A DNA stretch of 64,000 nt from positions 2,976,501 to 3,040,500 of the forward strand of contig NZ_CP156084.1 of the NCBI RefSeq assembly GCF_040687965.1, read 5' to 3'. Within the stretch, counting starts at the first letter, position 1. Every line of letters starts with the position of its first letter. Below the pieces are notes generated by a model that did no database searches, was not told the origin of the DNA, and was given only the letters and a program-made list of their open reading frames with translations. The translations under genes and the position numbers were made by a program. Below are positions 10,820-19,437 of the stretch, piece after piece. This stretch comes from Methylocystis echinoides (GTDB taxonomy: Bacteria > Pseudomonadota > Alphaproteobacteria > Rhizobiales > Beijerinckiaceae).

Positions 10820-11330
10820 GGCGCCGCTGAAAGCCTGCGCACCGTCTCAGGCGCAGCAAAGCGGCCCCCGCCCGACGACATAGCGCTGGATTGCTCGGCC
10901 GGCTTCGTCTCCTCCCAAAGGCGAAGCGCGCGGAATGTCAGGCCAGAGAGTGACTTCGGGACAAGCGTCTCGGCCATGCGTTCAACGTAAATTCCGTGCG
11001 ACTTTCCCGAACATAGAGAGAGGCTTTGCCGAGGGGAAATAGCCAGAACAAATATGATCGAGAGGTTTTACGGATGCGCCACGCGCGCAGGAGACGCCGC
11101 AGGCGGCGCGAAGAACCGGGAAGCGTCGGCGGATTGATGAGACGCGAGACCACTTTCGCCCGCTGGGCGATACAGGATACATGCAGCTCTCGGACCTCTC
11201 GACGCTTCCCGTCCCGTCATTTGCCAGTGTGGGGGTCGGGAGGCAAAGCAAATTTTATTATCCAGACGTTGCGCTATTTTAAAAATAGAATATTTCTGTG
11301 CAAAGCATAGGTATTTCCGATGGGCTCAGC
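10820..11330. other. Divergent intergenic region between the efflux operon and the LysR gene
   Basis: About 510 bp lie between the start of the MFS gene and the preferred start of the regulator. No convincing gene is present. The right part (11250-11300) is AT-rich and contains the palindrome listed separately. It should hold the promoters for the pump and for the regulator. Confidence 0.5.
11274..11288. promoter_or_regulatory. 15-bp perfect palindrome, candidate LysR operator
   Basis: CTATTTT-A-AAAATAG is a perfect inverted repeat located 43 bp before the preferred start of the LysR gene and in the divergent control region of the efflux operon. Its AT-rich, T-N11-A-like symmetry fits a LysR-type binding site, but this is inference from position and form only. 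Confidence 0.4.
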
Positions 11331-12233
11331 ATGGACCGGCTCAATTACCAGCATCTCTTCTACTTCTGGAACGTGGCTCGCGAAGGCAGCGTGACGCGGG
11401 CCAGCGAGAAGTTGCGACTGGCGCAGCCGACGATCAGTGGCCAGCTCGCGGTCTTCGAGGACGCGATCGGCGCGCAGCTCCTGCGAAAGGAAGGCCGCAA
11501 ACTGACGCTTACCGAAAAAGGCCGCACGGTCTATCACTATGCGGATGAAATTTTCGCTTTAGGGCGCGAACTCACCAATACGCTGAAGGGCCATGCCGGG
11601 GCCATGGGCATGAGATTGAGCGTCGGCATCGCCGATGCGCTGCCAAAACTCATCGTCTATCGCTTGATCGAGCCGGCGCTCAACCAGGAGCAGCAGACTC
11701 AAATTGTTTGCCATGAGGACAAGGTCGAGCGGCTGCTCGCGGAACTCACGCTGCATGGCGTCGATCTCGTGCTGGCCGACACGCCGGCGACCACCGCAAT
11801 CGGCGGGCGCGTCTTCAACCATTTGCTCGGGGAATGCGGCGTGGCCGTCTTCTCCGCGCCGCAGCTTGCCGCCCGATATTGCGAAAACTTCCCGAATTCG
11901 CTCGAGGGCGCGCCTTTCCTGTTCCCGACGCCTGCCACGGCGCTGCGCCGGTCGCTCGATCTGTGGTTCGAGCAGAGGCGCATTGCGCCCGCAGTACGGG
12001 CGGAGATCGAGGACAGCGCGTTGTTGAAAACGTTCGCCGCAGCCGGCGCAGGGCTTTTCGTCGCGCCCGTCGCCGTCACGGAGGCGATCGAGCGTCAATA
12101 TGGCGTGGTGAATATTGGCGAGCTCGACGGGGTGACGGAAAGTTTCTACGCGATCACCCTGCGCCGAAAAGTGGATCATCCGGCGATCACGACCATATTG
12201 GAGAACGCGCGGGACTGGCTCGTCACCCCTTAG
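11331..12233 (+). CDS. NhaR-like LysR-family transcriptional regulator
   Basis: The 300-residue protein has an N-terminal winged helix (LNYQHLFYFWNVAREGSVTRASEKL..QPTISGQL) and a C-terminal effector domain. The opening MDRLNYQHLFYFW is characteristic of the NhaR subgroup, which is why the ATG at 11331 is preferred over an in-frame ATG at 11298. NhaR in enterobacteria controls the Na+/H+ antiporter nhaA. Here the divergent neighbour is a drug-type efflux operon, so that operon is the more likely target. The last 4 bases overlap the end of purK, which runs the other way. Confidence 0.85.
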   Translation: MDRLNYQHLFYFWNVAREGSVTRASEKLRLAQPTISGQLAVFEDAIGAQLLRKEGRKLTLTEKGRTVYHYADEIFALGRELTNTLKGHAGAMGMRLSVGIADALPKLIVYRLIEPALNQEQQTQIVCHEDKVERLLAELTLHGVDLVLADTPATTAIGGRVFNHLLGECGVAVFSAPQLAARYCENFPNSLEGAPFLFPTPATALRRSLDLWFEQRRIAPAVRAEIEDSALLKTFAAAGAGLFVAPVAVTEAIERQYGVVNIGELDGVTESFYAITLRRKVDHPAITTILENARDWLVTP

Positions 12234-13303
12234 CGCTTCACCCGGGTGACATGGCCCATCTTGCGGCCAGGGCGCGACTCCGTCTTGCCATAGAGGTGCA
12301 GGCAGGCGCCGTCTTCGCGGAGAATGTCGGCCCATCTGTCGACGTCGGCGCCGATGAGATTTTGCATCGTCACCTGCCGCCCATGGCGGGTCGTGGCGCC
12401 GAGCGGCATGCCCGCAACGGCGCGCATATGCTGCTCGAATTGCGAGGTCACGGCGCCGTCGAGCGTCCAGTGCCCGGAATTATGCACGCGCGGCGCAATT
12501 TCATTGACGACGAGCCGCTCCCCGGACCCGTCGGCGACGACGAACATCTCCACCGCGATGACGCCAACGTAATCCGCGGCTTCGGCAATCTTCCGGGCCA
12601 TCTCGACCGCCGCGCGCGCCGTCGCCTCGCTCATCGCGGCGGGCGCGGTCGTCACAGCGAGAATATGACGCTCGTGCACATTCTCGCAGACGTCATAGGC
12701 GCGAAACTCTCCGTCTAGCCCGCGCGCGGCCACGACCGAAACCTCCTTGGAGAAAGGCACGAAGCCTTCGAGAATGCAGGGTGCGCCGCCGAGCGCGGCG
12801 AAGGCCTCGGCGAGATCGACCCCCTCGCGGATTTGCGTCTGGCCCTTGCCGTCATAGCCGAACCGGCGCGTCTTGAGGATCGAGGGCCGTCCGAGCCGCG
12901 CCACGGCGCGCGCCAGGCTCTCTGCGTTCGTCACATCGGCGAAATCGGCGGTCGCGACGCCCAGCCCGCGCACGAATTCCTTCTCGATCAGCCGGTCCTG
13001 GGTGAGCGCGAGAACCTTCGGATTGGGTCGCACGGGCCGATGCGCTTCCAGAACTTCCGCGGTGCGGGCAGGAACATTCTCGAACTCGTACGTCACGACG
13101 TCGACCGACTCGGCGAAAGCGGCGAGGGCCGCCTCGTCGAGAAAATACGCTTTCGTATGGGCCGCGCAGACGTCGAAGGCCGGATCGTCGGCAACAGGGG
13201 AGAAAACGTGTGACTTCAGCCCCAGCCGCGCGCCGGCCAGCGCCAGCATGCGCGCGAGCTGCCCGCCGCCGAGAATGCCGATGGTTGCGCCGGGTTTCAG
13301 CAT
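12230..13303 (-). CDS. purK: N5-carboxyaminoimidazole ribonucleotide synthase
   Basis: PurK uses ATP and bicarbonate to carboxylate aminoimidazole ribonucleotide in purine synthesis. The 357-residue product starts with the nucleotide-binding loop GILGGGQLARM and has an ATP-grasp fold with KTRRFGYDGKGQ and the metal-binding segment EIAPRVHNSGHWT. It starts 2 bp after purE, the standard purEK operon order, so the N5-CAIR made here is passed to PurE. Confidence 0.96.
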   Translation of the reverse strand: MLKPGATIGILGGGQLARMLALAGARLGLKSHVFSPVADDPAFDVCAAHTKAYFLDEAALAAFAESVDVVTYEFENVPARTAEVLEAHRPVRPNPKVLALTQDRLIEKEFVRGLGVATADFADVTNAESLARAVARLGRPSILKTRRFGYDGKGQTQIREGVDLAEAFAALGGAPCILEGFVPFSKEVSVVAARGLDGEFRAYDVCENVHERHILAVTTAPAAMSEATARAAVEMARKIAEAADYVGVIAVEMFVVADGSGERLVVNEIAPRVHNSGHWTLDGAVTSQFEQHMRAVAGMPLGATTRHGRQVTMQNLIGADVDRWADILREDGACLHLYGKTESRPGRKMGHVTRVKR

Positions 13304-13305
13304 GG

Positions 13306-13836
13306 TCACGCCTCGTCGCGCGGCGTCTCCGCCACGCTCTCCGTCTGTTGCTTGCGAAAGGCCGCGAGTCGCGCCGCGAGCGCCTTGTCCGAACGCGCGA
13401 GAATGCTCGCGGCCAAGATCGCTGCGTTGATCGCCCCCGCTTTGCCGATGGCCAGCGTCCCGACCGGCACGCCGCCCGGCATCTGCACGATCGACAAAAG
13501 CGAATCCATCCCCTTGAGCGCGGCGGACTCGATCGGCACGCCGAGCACCGGCAGATTGGTCATGGAGGCCGTCATGCCGGGCAGATGCGCCGCCCCGCCG
13601 GCCCCGGCGATGATCACGTCGAAGCCCTCGGACTCCGCCCCCTTGGCGAAGGCCACGAGCCGGTCGGGCGTGCGATGGGCCGAGACGATCCGCGCCGCGC
13701 AGCCGACCTCGAGCGCGGCCAGCGTCTCGACGGCGTGGCGCATGGTCGCCCAGTCGGACTGCGACCCCATGATGACCGCGACGGGGGTTTTCGGCTTCGC
13801 CACTTGATATCCATCGGCTCGAGCGTGGGAAGCCAT
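13306..13836 (-). CDS. purE: N5-carboxyaminoimidazole ribonucleotide mutase
   Basis: PurE moves the carboxyl group of N5-CAIR to give CAIR. The product has the class I PurE signatures GSQSDW and SAHRTP and the [11 protein letters not shown] loop. The start is uncertain: ATG at 13836 gives 176 residues with a short non-conserved leader, while GTG at 13803 ([10 protein letters not shown]) gives 165 residues, closer to the family norm. No strong ribosome-binding site separates them. It is the first gene of purEK. Confidence 0.95.
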   Translation of the reverse strand: MASHARADGYQVAKPKTPVAVIMGSQSDWATMRHAVETLAALEVGCAARIVSAHRTPDRLVAFAKGAESEGFDVIIAGAGGAAHLPGMTASMTNLPVLGVPIESAALKGMDSLLSIVQMPGGVPVGTLAIGKAGAINAAILAASILARSDKALAARLAAFRKQQTESVAETPRDEA

Positions 13837-13910
13837 GCCGCATAGACGAAGGGGGGGCGGGATGCAATAGCCGCGCAGCCCCATCGGGCAGGGGTTGCAA
13901 ACAGCCAGAC

Positions 13911-13938
13911 GCGCCCCCCGACTGGGATCGGGAGGCGC
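13911..13938 (-). terminator. Inverted repeat, possible pmoC transcription end
   Basis: GCGCCCCCCGA and TCGGGAGGCGC form an 11-bp arm hairpin with one mismatch, about 60 bp past the pmoC stop. There is no clear T-run after it on the minus strand, so it may act as a Rho-dependent end or a 3' stabiliser rather than an intrinsic terminator. Confidence 0.35.
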
Positions 13939-13995
13939 GCGCTTCAACGACAGAGCGGGAAGGGGGCTTGGCCTCTGGCGCAGCCGCAGCCCGAC

Positions 13996-14766
13996 TTATT
14001 CGGTCAGGAGAGCGACACCGTCCTTGCCGAGCAGACGATGGACGTTCAGCAGGAGCTGCAGCACGACGCCAAAGACGCCGAGCGCCATCCAGCCGAAGAA
14101 GACGAAGCCCCAGTGCAGCGGCGCGACGAACAGCTCCTCCATGAACCAGAAGGTATGACCCCATTCATTGAGGCCGACGTTCGGGATGATCATGAAGGGG
14201 CCGATCGAGACGATCAGATAGGCGAGCGAATAGCCCTTGGAGAAATAGGGAATGCGCGTCTTCGCGTGGAAGAAGCACCCCGCCGCCAGGATCGAGTAGA
14301 TCGGATAGCTCATGTAGAACTCGATGATATGCGACGGGGTGAAATCCGTGTCGCGGATCACCGTCATATGCCAGGTGCCGTCCTGCTCGGTGAAGAAGGA
14401 CGCGCCCCAGTAGATCGCCGCCGCATAGCAGACGAGCCATTTCACATTGTCCACGATGGCGCGCATTTCCTGACGCGGGGTCACGGTCGACATGTCGCGC
14501 ACGCGGGTCTTCCAGAGATAGCCGGCGAGCGCCAGGCCCGAGATGAGCTCCAGTGGAATCTCCGACCAGAGGATCGACATCCAATAGGTCTGGAACTCCG
14601 GCGCGAAGGAATCGAGGCCGGCGCGCCAGCCGTAGATCTGCTCGTAGATGCGCACGATCAGGTAGAAGCCGTTGAGCAGGGCGAGCCCGATCCACATGCC
14701 CCTGAGATCGACGATGGGTTTGTCGACCGCGACGGCGCCTGCCGCCGTATGTGCTGATACGCTCAT
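13996..14766 (-). CDS. pmoC: Particulate methane monooxygenase subunit C, orphan copy
   Basis: PmoC is the integral membrane subunit holding the copper site now favoured as the place of methane oxidation in pMMO. The 256-residue product has the hydrophobic helices and nearly invariant blocks of the family. The CuC ligands Asp129, His133 (DGTWH) and His146 (PSHIIEF) are all present, as are Asn200, His204 (NEWGH) and His218, assigned to CuD. No pmoA or pmoB lies beside it: purE follows and a divergent regulator precedes. It is therefore a single-gene copy, as known in type II methanotrophs alongside pmoCAB operons. AmoC is the close relative, but the surrounding genes favour a methanotroph. Confidence 0.95.
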   Translation of the reverse strand: MSVSAHTAAGAVAVDKPIVDLRGMWIGLALLNGFYLIVRIYEQIYGWRAGLDSFAPEFQTYWMSILWSEIPLELISGLALAGYLWKTRVRDMSTVTPRQEMRAIVDNVKWLVCYAAAIYWGASFFTEQDGTWHMTVIRDTDFTPSHIIEFYMSYPIYSILAAGCFFHAKTRIPYFSKGYSLAYLIVSIGPFMIIPNVGLNEWGHTFWFMEELFVAPLHWGFVFFGWMALGVFGVVLQLLLNVHRLLGKDGVALLTE

Positions 14767-14855
14767 TTTGTATCCCTTTCATTTTGACCGCGACGCCAGA
14801 ACGTCGCCAGCCACGGCGAGGATAAAGAGCGCTGCGCGCTTGCAAGCCTGGCGGA

Positions 14856-14908
14856 TTTGCCATTACTGTGGCAAAGTCAGACAATGGTATTGCCAATTTC
14901 CAGGCAAT
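14856..14908. promoter_or_regulatory. Two inverted repeats with TTGCCA cores between pmoC and the regulator gene
   Basis: TTTGCCA-N6-TGGCAAA (14856-14875) is a perfect 7-bp-arm palindrome, and ATTGCC-N8-GGCAAT (14889-14908) is a related imperfect site 13 bp later. Both lie in the 161-bp divergent region between pmoC and the GlxA-type regulator, just ahead of the regulator start. A binding site for that regulator is a reasonable inference. Confidence 0.5.
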
Positions 14909-14927
14909 TTCTGCCACGAGGGCCGTC

Positions 14928-15914
14928 ATGGATATCGCCATTCTGGGCTACGACGACTGCTTGGGCCTCGGCTTCATCGGCGCGGCGGACCTTCTGCTCC
15001 TCTCGCGCCGCATGTTGAAAAAGAAGGATGCGCCAGAGCCGTATCGGGTTGTGACGGTCAGCTATGACGGCGCGCCCATTCGCGACGGGTTCGGACGCAG
15101 CCATGCGGTCGACGCCTCCTTTGCGTCCCTCGACAACTGCGCCGCCGTGATCGTGCCGCCCTTCTTCTGCGACGGCGAGCACGTCATGCCGCCGACGCCG
15201 GCGATCAGCGCCGCCGCAGGGTGGCTCAGGCGCCAGCACGCGCTCGGCGCCATTCTGGCCGCGTCCTGCAACGGGGTTTTTCTCCTCGGCGAAGCGGGGC
15301 TTCTCGACGGGCGCCGCTGCACGACGACCTGGTGGCGGCACGACGAATTGAAGGCCCGCTATCCGCGCGCCGACGCCGCGCGGGGCGCGTCCCTGATCGA
15401 GGATGGGCGAGTCGTCACCGCCGGCGGGCCGATGTCATGGATCGACCTCTCCTTCAACGTCATCCGCGCGCTGTGCGGTCCCGAGGCGGCCAAGAAGGCG
15501 GCCGACTTCACCGTCGTCGACACCGTTCCGGCGACTCAAACGATCTATATCCCGCCGGGCTATCTGACTGCTTCCAACTCCTTCCTTTTGGAGGCGGAAC
15601 ATGTCGTGCGGGGCGCGGGCGACGGCGCGCTCACCTCGGCGCAGCTCGCGCGGGCGCTCGGCCTTTCCGAACGGACGTTGCACCGCAGATTGAAGGACGC
15701 GACGGGAGAAACCCCCAAGCATTTCATCGACCGCGTGCGCTTCGAGGCGGCGCGCATGCTGCTCGAAACCACGAACAGCTCGGTCAAGCAATTGGCCTCG
15801 GCCTCCGGCTATGCGGACGAGACGAGTTTCAGGCGGGCGTTTCGGCGCTATGCCGGCATGACGCCCGGCGCCTATCGCTCCTGGTCGCAAGCGCGGCGCG
15901 GCGTGAAGGCCTGA
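14928..15914 (+). CDS. GlxA-type transcriptional regulator (DJ-1/PfpI domain plus AraC helix-turn-helix)
   Basis: The 328-residue protein has an N-terminal class I glutamine-amidotransferase-like domain with the nucleophile-elbow-like ASCNGVFLL, and a C-terminal AraC double helix-turn-helix (ALGLSERTLHRRLKDATGETP, ASGYADETSFRRAFRRYAGMTP). Such proteins are transcription activators that sense small nitrogenous or aromatic ligands. The ATG at 14928 is chosen because GAGGG precedes it and MDIAILGYDDC is a typical start; an in-frame ATG at 14868 would fall inside the palindrome region. It is divergent from pmoC, suggesting it may control that gene. Confidence 0.88.
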   Translation: MDIAILGYDDCLGLGFIGAADLLLLSRRMLKKKDAPEPYRVVTVSYDGAPIRDGFGRSHAVDASFASLDNCAAVIVPPFFCDGEHVMPPTPAISAAAGWLRRQHALGAILAASCNGVFLLGEAGLLDGRRCTTTWWRHDELKARYPRADAARGASLIEDGRVVTAGGPMSWIDLSFNVIRALCGPEAAKKAADFTVVDTVPATQTIYIPPGYLTASNSFLLEAEHVVRGAGDGALTSAQLARALGLSERTLHRRLKDATGETPKHFIDRVRFEAARMLLETTNSSVKQLASASGYADETSFRRAFRRYAGMTPGAYRSWSQARRGVKA

Positions 15915-15923
15915 AGCCGACTG

Positions 15924-17273
15924 TCAGGCCAGCGCGTCGCGCAGCACGAGCGCCAGATGTCGGGCGGGGCGGCCGCCGCCGTGTTCGATCTGGTGGCGGC
16001 AAGAGAAGCCATTGGCGATCACCGGCGTGTCGGGCGCCGCCGCGCGGACGGCGGGCAACAGCGAGAGTTCCGCCATCTGCATGGAGGCGTCGTAATGCTC
16101 CGCCTCGAGTCCGAAACTGCCGGCCATGCCGCAGCAGCTCGACTCCACGACATCGAAGGAGAAGCCCGGAATCCAGCTCAAGACCCTGCGGGTCGCCTTC
16201 ATCACGCCGAAGGCCTTCTGGTGGCAATGGCCGTGCACCAGCGCCTTGGGCAGGTTCAGAGGTTTCAGCGTGAGGCGCAGGCCCTTGTTCTGATGCTCGC
16301 GGGCGAGGAACTCCTCGAAAAGATAGAGCTGCTTACCGAGTTCGCCGACCTGCGGGCCAAGCCCGAGACTGTATAGTTCGTCGCGCAGCGATAAGAGGCA
16401 CGAGGGCTCGAGCCCGATGATCGGCGTGCGGGCGGCGATGGCGTCCTGGAAGGCGGCGAGCACGCGCTTGGCCTCGCCGCGCGCCTTTTCCACCATGCCG
16501 GTCGTCAGATAGGTGCGCCCGCAGCAGAGCGGCCGGTCGGGCTCGGCGTCGGTCGGCGCGGGCTTGGCGATGCGCACGCTGTAGCCCGCGTGGAGCAGCA
16601 CCTCCGTCGCCGCTTCGGCGACGTCGGGCTCGAAATGGTGGCAGAACGTGTCGACGAACAGGATGACCTCGCCGCGTGCTCCCGTTGCGCCAGTCGTCGG
16701 CGCGGTTGGCGCGAAGGGCTTCTTCGGCAGCTCGGGCAGGGGACGGCTGGCGGTGACGCCAAGCCATGTCTCCGCGAATTTGGCGAGAGGACGGAAGCGG
16801 TTGCGCAAGCGGATCGCGAGGCGCAACAGTTCACGATGGCGTCCCGTCAATTCCGGCACGCCGCCGAAAAGGCGCGTGCGCAGCGGGACGCCCCGGATCT
16901 CGTGGCGCTGGGCGAGATATTCGGTCTTGATCAGCGTCATGTCGACGGCGCTGGGGCATTCCTTCTTGCAGGCTTTGCAGGAGACGCAGAGATCCATCGC
17001 TTCATCGAGCCGCGGGTCGGCGAAAGCGCGCGCGTCGGCGCCGTCATTCAAGGCCGCCTTGAAGGCCGCGACCCGGGCCTCGGTCGAATGCGCGCGATCC
17101 CCGGTGATGCGATAGCTCGGGCACATCACGCCCTTGCCGGTTTTCTGACAATCGCGGCTGTGCATGCAGACCGCCACGGCCTTGGCGTAATTGCCGCCCG
17201 TCGCGGGGATGCCGGAATAAGCGTCGCCCACGCCGTAGGTGTCGTAAGCCGACCAATCGAGGAAGGTTTTCAT
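15924..17273 (-). CDS. Free-standing Fe-S/CCG-domain oxidoreductase subunit (GlpC/GlcF/YdiJ C-terminus-like)
   Basis: The 449-residue protein has a 4Fe-4S motif CVSCKACKKECP, an upstream cysteine cluster (CMHSRDCQKTGKGVMCPSY) and two CCG-type domains (CCGRTYLTTGM; HCHQKAFG with SSCCGMAGSFG). Such modules pass electrons between a flavin dehydrogenase and quinone. The cysteine pattern at the N-terminus matches the C-terminal half of large FAD-linked D-lactate/2-hydroxyacid dehydrogenases, but the FAD domain is missing and the next upstream gene is crcB. It is either a genuine single-module subunit or a truncated descendant. It ends 9 bp from the end of the regulator gene. Confidence 0.75.
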   Translation of the reverse strand: MKTFLDWSAYDTYGVGDAYSGIPATGGNYAKAVAVCMHSRDCQKTGKGVMCPSYRITGDRAHSTEARVAAFKAALNDGADARAFADPRLDEAMDLCVSCKACKKECPSAVDMTLIKTEYLAQRHEIRGVPLRTRLFGGVPELTGRHRELLRLAIRLRNRFRPLAKFAETWLGVTASRPLPELPKKPFAPTAPTTGATGARGEVILFVDTFCHHFEPDVAEAATEVLLHAGYSVRIAKPAPTDAEPDRPLCCGRTYLTTGMVEKARGEAKRVLAAFQDAIAARTPIIGLEPSCLLSLRDELYSLGLGPQVGELGKQLYLFEEFLAREHQNKGLRLTLKPLNLPKALVHGHCHQKAFGVMKATRRVLSWIPGFSFDVVESSCCGMAGSFGLEAEHYDASMQMAELSLLPAVRAAAPDTPVIANGFSCRHQIEHGGGRPARHLALVLRDALA

Positions 17274-17318
17274 GCGGGGTCCGGTCTCCGCCCGCGGCGA
17301 AGCAAAATCTGCGCCCTC

Positions 17319-17750
17319 TTATCCTTCCTCTTCGATCGCGATCTGAGCGATCTTGACCGCCCCGCCGTTGAAGCAAGCGGCCACGTAATGCCCGACGGCG
17401 ACGGCGGCGACGCAGAGCAGCACAGAGGCAGCCACGTTGATCGCGGCCCGAATGACGGCGCCGCTGCGCAGGAAGTCCAGCGTCTGCAAGCTGAAGGAGG
17501 AGAAAGTGGTGAAGCCGCCGCAGAGCCCGATCATCACGAACAGGCGGAGATCCTCCGACACGGGGAAGCGTCCCTCCGAGAGGGTGAGCGTCCCGAAAAA
17601 GCCGATGACGAAGGAGCCTGTCACATTAACGAGGATCGTTCCGAGCGGCAGCGTCTCGCTGATCGGAAGCATCCACAGCGCCAGCGCGTAGCGCGCCAAC
17701 GCGCCTACGGCGCCGCCGAGCATGATCAGGAGACAGGTGACAAGCGACAT
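17319..17750 (-). CDS. crcB: Fluoride channel CrcB/Fluc
   Basis: CrcB forms dual-topology dimeric channels that let fluoride leave the cell. The 143-residue protein has four hydrophobic segments and the family motifs GGAVGALARY (residues 12-21), LVNVTGSFVIGF and GLCGGFTTFSSF. The divergent neighbour is a CPA1-type cation/proton antiporter, another class sometimes placed in fluoride-resistance regulons. A 45-bp gap separates it from the Fe-S protein gene downstream. Confidence 0.93.
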   Translation of the reverse strand: MSLVTCLLIMLGGAVGALARYALALWMLPISETLPLGTILVNVTGSFVIGFFGTLTLSEGRFPVSEDLRLFVMIGLCGGFTTFSSFSLQTLDFLRSGAVIRAAINVAASVLLCVAAVAVGHYVAACFNGGAVKIAQIAIEEEG

Positions 17751-17895
17751 CCGCGCCTCGCAACGGAGATGGTGAAACCTCTTGCGCCCTCGCCCCGTTC
17801 GACCGGCGCGGCCGATCTGCGCCGATTTTCATCGCGGCGACGTCTGGCTCGCGCTAGAACCGCCTCTCCTATTCTCTGAGGCAGATTTTTCGCCT

Positions 17896-19110
17896 ATGGA
17901 CGAGCAATTGACCCAAGCCGTCGCCACGCTGGCGGTGGCGATGATCGTCGCCATTGCGGCGCGGCGCGTAAAGCTTCCCTATACGGTCGGCCTCGTGATC
18001 GTCGGCGCCGTCTTGACGTTGTCAAGGCCCGACTTCGGCCCGCATCTGACGCATGAGGTCATCTTCGATCTCATCTTGCCGCCGCTCCTCTTCGAGGCCG
18101 CCCTGTCGCTTTCCTGGCGGGAGCTCTTGCGCGACTCTCTGCCGCTGCTGACGCTCGCCGGTCTTGGCACCGTGATCTCGGCGGCTTTCGTCGCCTGGGC
18201 CAGCGTAGCGCTGCTGCATTGGCCCTTGCCGTCCGCCCTCGTCTTCGGCGCGCTGATTGCGGCGACCGATCCCGTGGCCATCATCGCCATGTTCAAGGAC
18301 AATGGCGTGAAGGGGCGGCTGCGGCTCCTGGTCGAAAGCGAGAGTCTGCTCAACGACGGCGCCGCCGCCGTGCTGTTCGTGATGGCGCTGGCCTGGGCCG
18401 AGGGCCACGGCGCCGGCGAGGGGGCCGGAGATATTGCGCTGACCTTGGGGCGCATCGTGCTGGGCGGGGTCGCCGTCGGCGCGCTCACCGGGGGCGCCGC
18501 GATCCTCATCGCCATGGGCACCGCCGAGCATATGATCGAGGCGGCGCTCACGACCATCGCCGCCTTCGGTTCGTTCCTGATCGCCGAGCGCCTTCATGTC
18601 TCGGGCGTGCTCGCCACGGTGACGGCGGGGCTAATTATGGGCAATCTCGGCCTCTTGCGGGAGGACAATCGCAGCTATCTCTCCTACAAGGGGCGCGAAT
18701 TCGTGCACGGCTTCTGGGAGTTCGCGGCCTTCCTGGCGAACTCCATGGTTTTTCTCATGATCGGCGTCGACGTCGCCTCAACTCCGTTCCTGAATTACGG
18801 AGCGCCGCTCATCTTTTCGGTGATCGCCATCGTGCTCGCCGCCCGCGCGCTGACCGTCTACCCGCTGAGCGCGCTGTTCCTGTTCTCGCGCTGGCGGATC
18901 AGCTTCCCCGAGCAGCATGTGCTGTGGTGGGGCGGATTGCGCGGGGCGCTTGGCCTCGCGCTCGCGCTGTCCCTTCCGGACACGCTGCCGCTGCGCGACA
19001 TGATCGTCGTATCGACCTTTGCGGTCGTCGCCTTCTCCATCGTCGTGCAGGGCCTCACCATGCCGCTGCTGCTGCGCGCGCTGGGCTTCATGCCCGGCCC
19101 CGTTCAGTGA
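17896..19110 (+). CDS. CPA1-family sodium/proton antiporter
   Basis: This 404-residue membrane protein has 12-13 hydrophobic segments and the CPA1 signatures LPPLLFEAALSL, ATDPVAIIAMFKD (the ion-binding aspartate region) and ESESLLNDGAAAVLF. It lacks the long cytoplasmic tail of some NhaP proteins. The ATG at 17896 opens with MDEQLTQAVATLAVAMIV, directly before the first helix; the frame extends further upstream but with unsuitable arginine/proline-rich sequence. It is divergent from crcB. Expected role: sodium/proton or potassium/proton exchange and pH control. Confidence 0.88.
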   Translation: MDEQLTQAVATLAVAMIVAIAARRVKLPYTVGLVIVGAVLTLSRPDFGPHLTHEVIFDLILPPLLFEAALSLSWRELLRDSLPLLTLAGLGTVISAAFVAWASVALLHWPLPSALVFGALIAATDPVAIIAMFKDNGVKGRLRLLVESESLLNDGAAAVLFVMALAWAEGHGAGEGAGDIALTLGRIVLGGVAVGALTGGAAILIAMGTAEHMIEAALTTIAAFGSFLIAERLHVSGVLATVTAGLIMGNLGLLREDNRSYLSYKGREFVHGFWEFAAFLANSMVFLMIGVDVASTPFLNYGAPLIFSVIAIVLAARALTVYPLSALFLFSRWRISFPEQHVLWWGGLRGALGLALALSLPDTLPLRDMIVVSTFAVVAFSIVVQGLTMPLLLRALGFMPGPVQ

Positions 19111-19343
19111 CGGAAGAGAAAGAACCGTAAGATCGTCAGGGTCGACGCGACGCTTGCAACGCCGAGCAGCGCTCTCACGACCAAAAATGTGCGAGCGCCC
19201 TCCGCCGCCGCGCCGGCGTGTCTGTGGCCGGCGATCCTTCCCAGACGGGTCTCGAAGCGATCGGCGGAACCCCCCGGCGGGCGGCGACGCGGGCCAGGCG
19301 CATTGTTGAAGCCGGAGTGGAGCGAAAGGTTGAAACTCGGCAT
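19104..19343 (-). CDS. Small hypothetical protein with a C-terminal membrane helix
   Basis: A 79-residue frame with a basic, glycine/proline-rich N-terminal half and one hydrophobic segment at the C-terminus (FLVVRALLGVASVASTLTIL). Its end overlaps the antiporter gene tail by 7 bp. The ATG at 19343 has a GGGAAA upstream as a possible ribosome-binding site. I do not recognise a family; it could be a tail-anchored protein or not a gene at all. Confidence 0.4.
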   Translation of the reverse strand: MPSFNLSLHSGFNNAPGPRRRPPGGSADRFETRLGRIAGHRHAGAAAEGARTFLVVRALLGVASVASTLTILRFFLFRH

Positions 19344-19437
19344 GGCTGTTTCCCGCTTTTGAACCGGAGCGGGGCCGCTCTGTCCCGGATGGGGACATTC
19401 GGACCGCTCTCGGTCACAGGCTTCAAGCCGCGTGCCG

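Noticed and set aside
17765..17772. GGAGATGG between crcB and the antiporter, resembling the opening of a fluoride riboswitch
   Set aside because: The matching CTCC arm and the conserved downstream pseudoknot bases could not be found, so the fold is not supported. A covariance search would decide.
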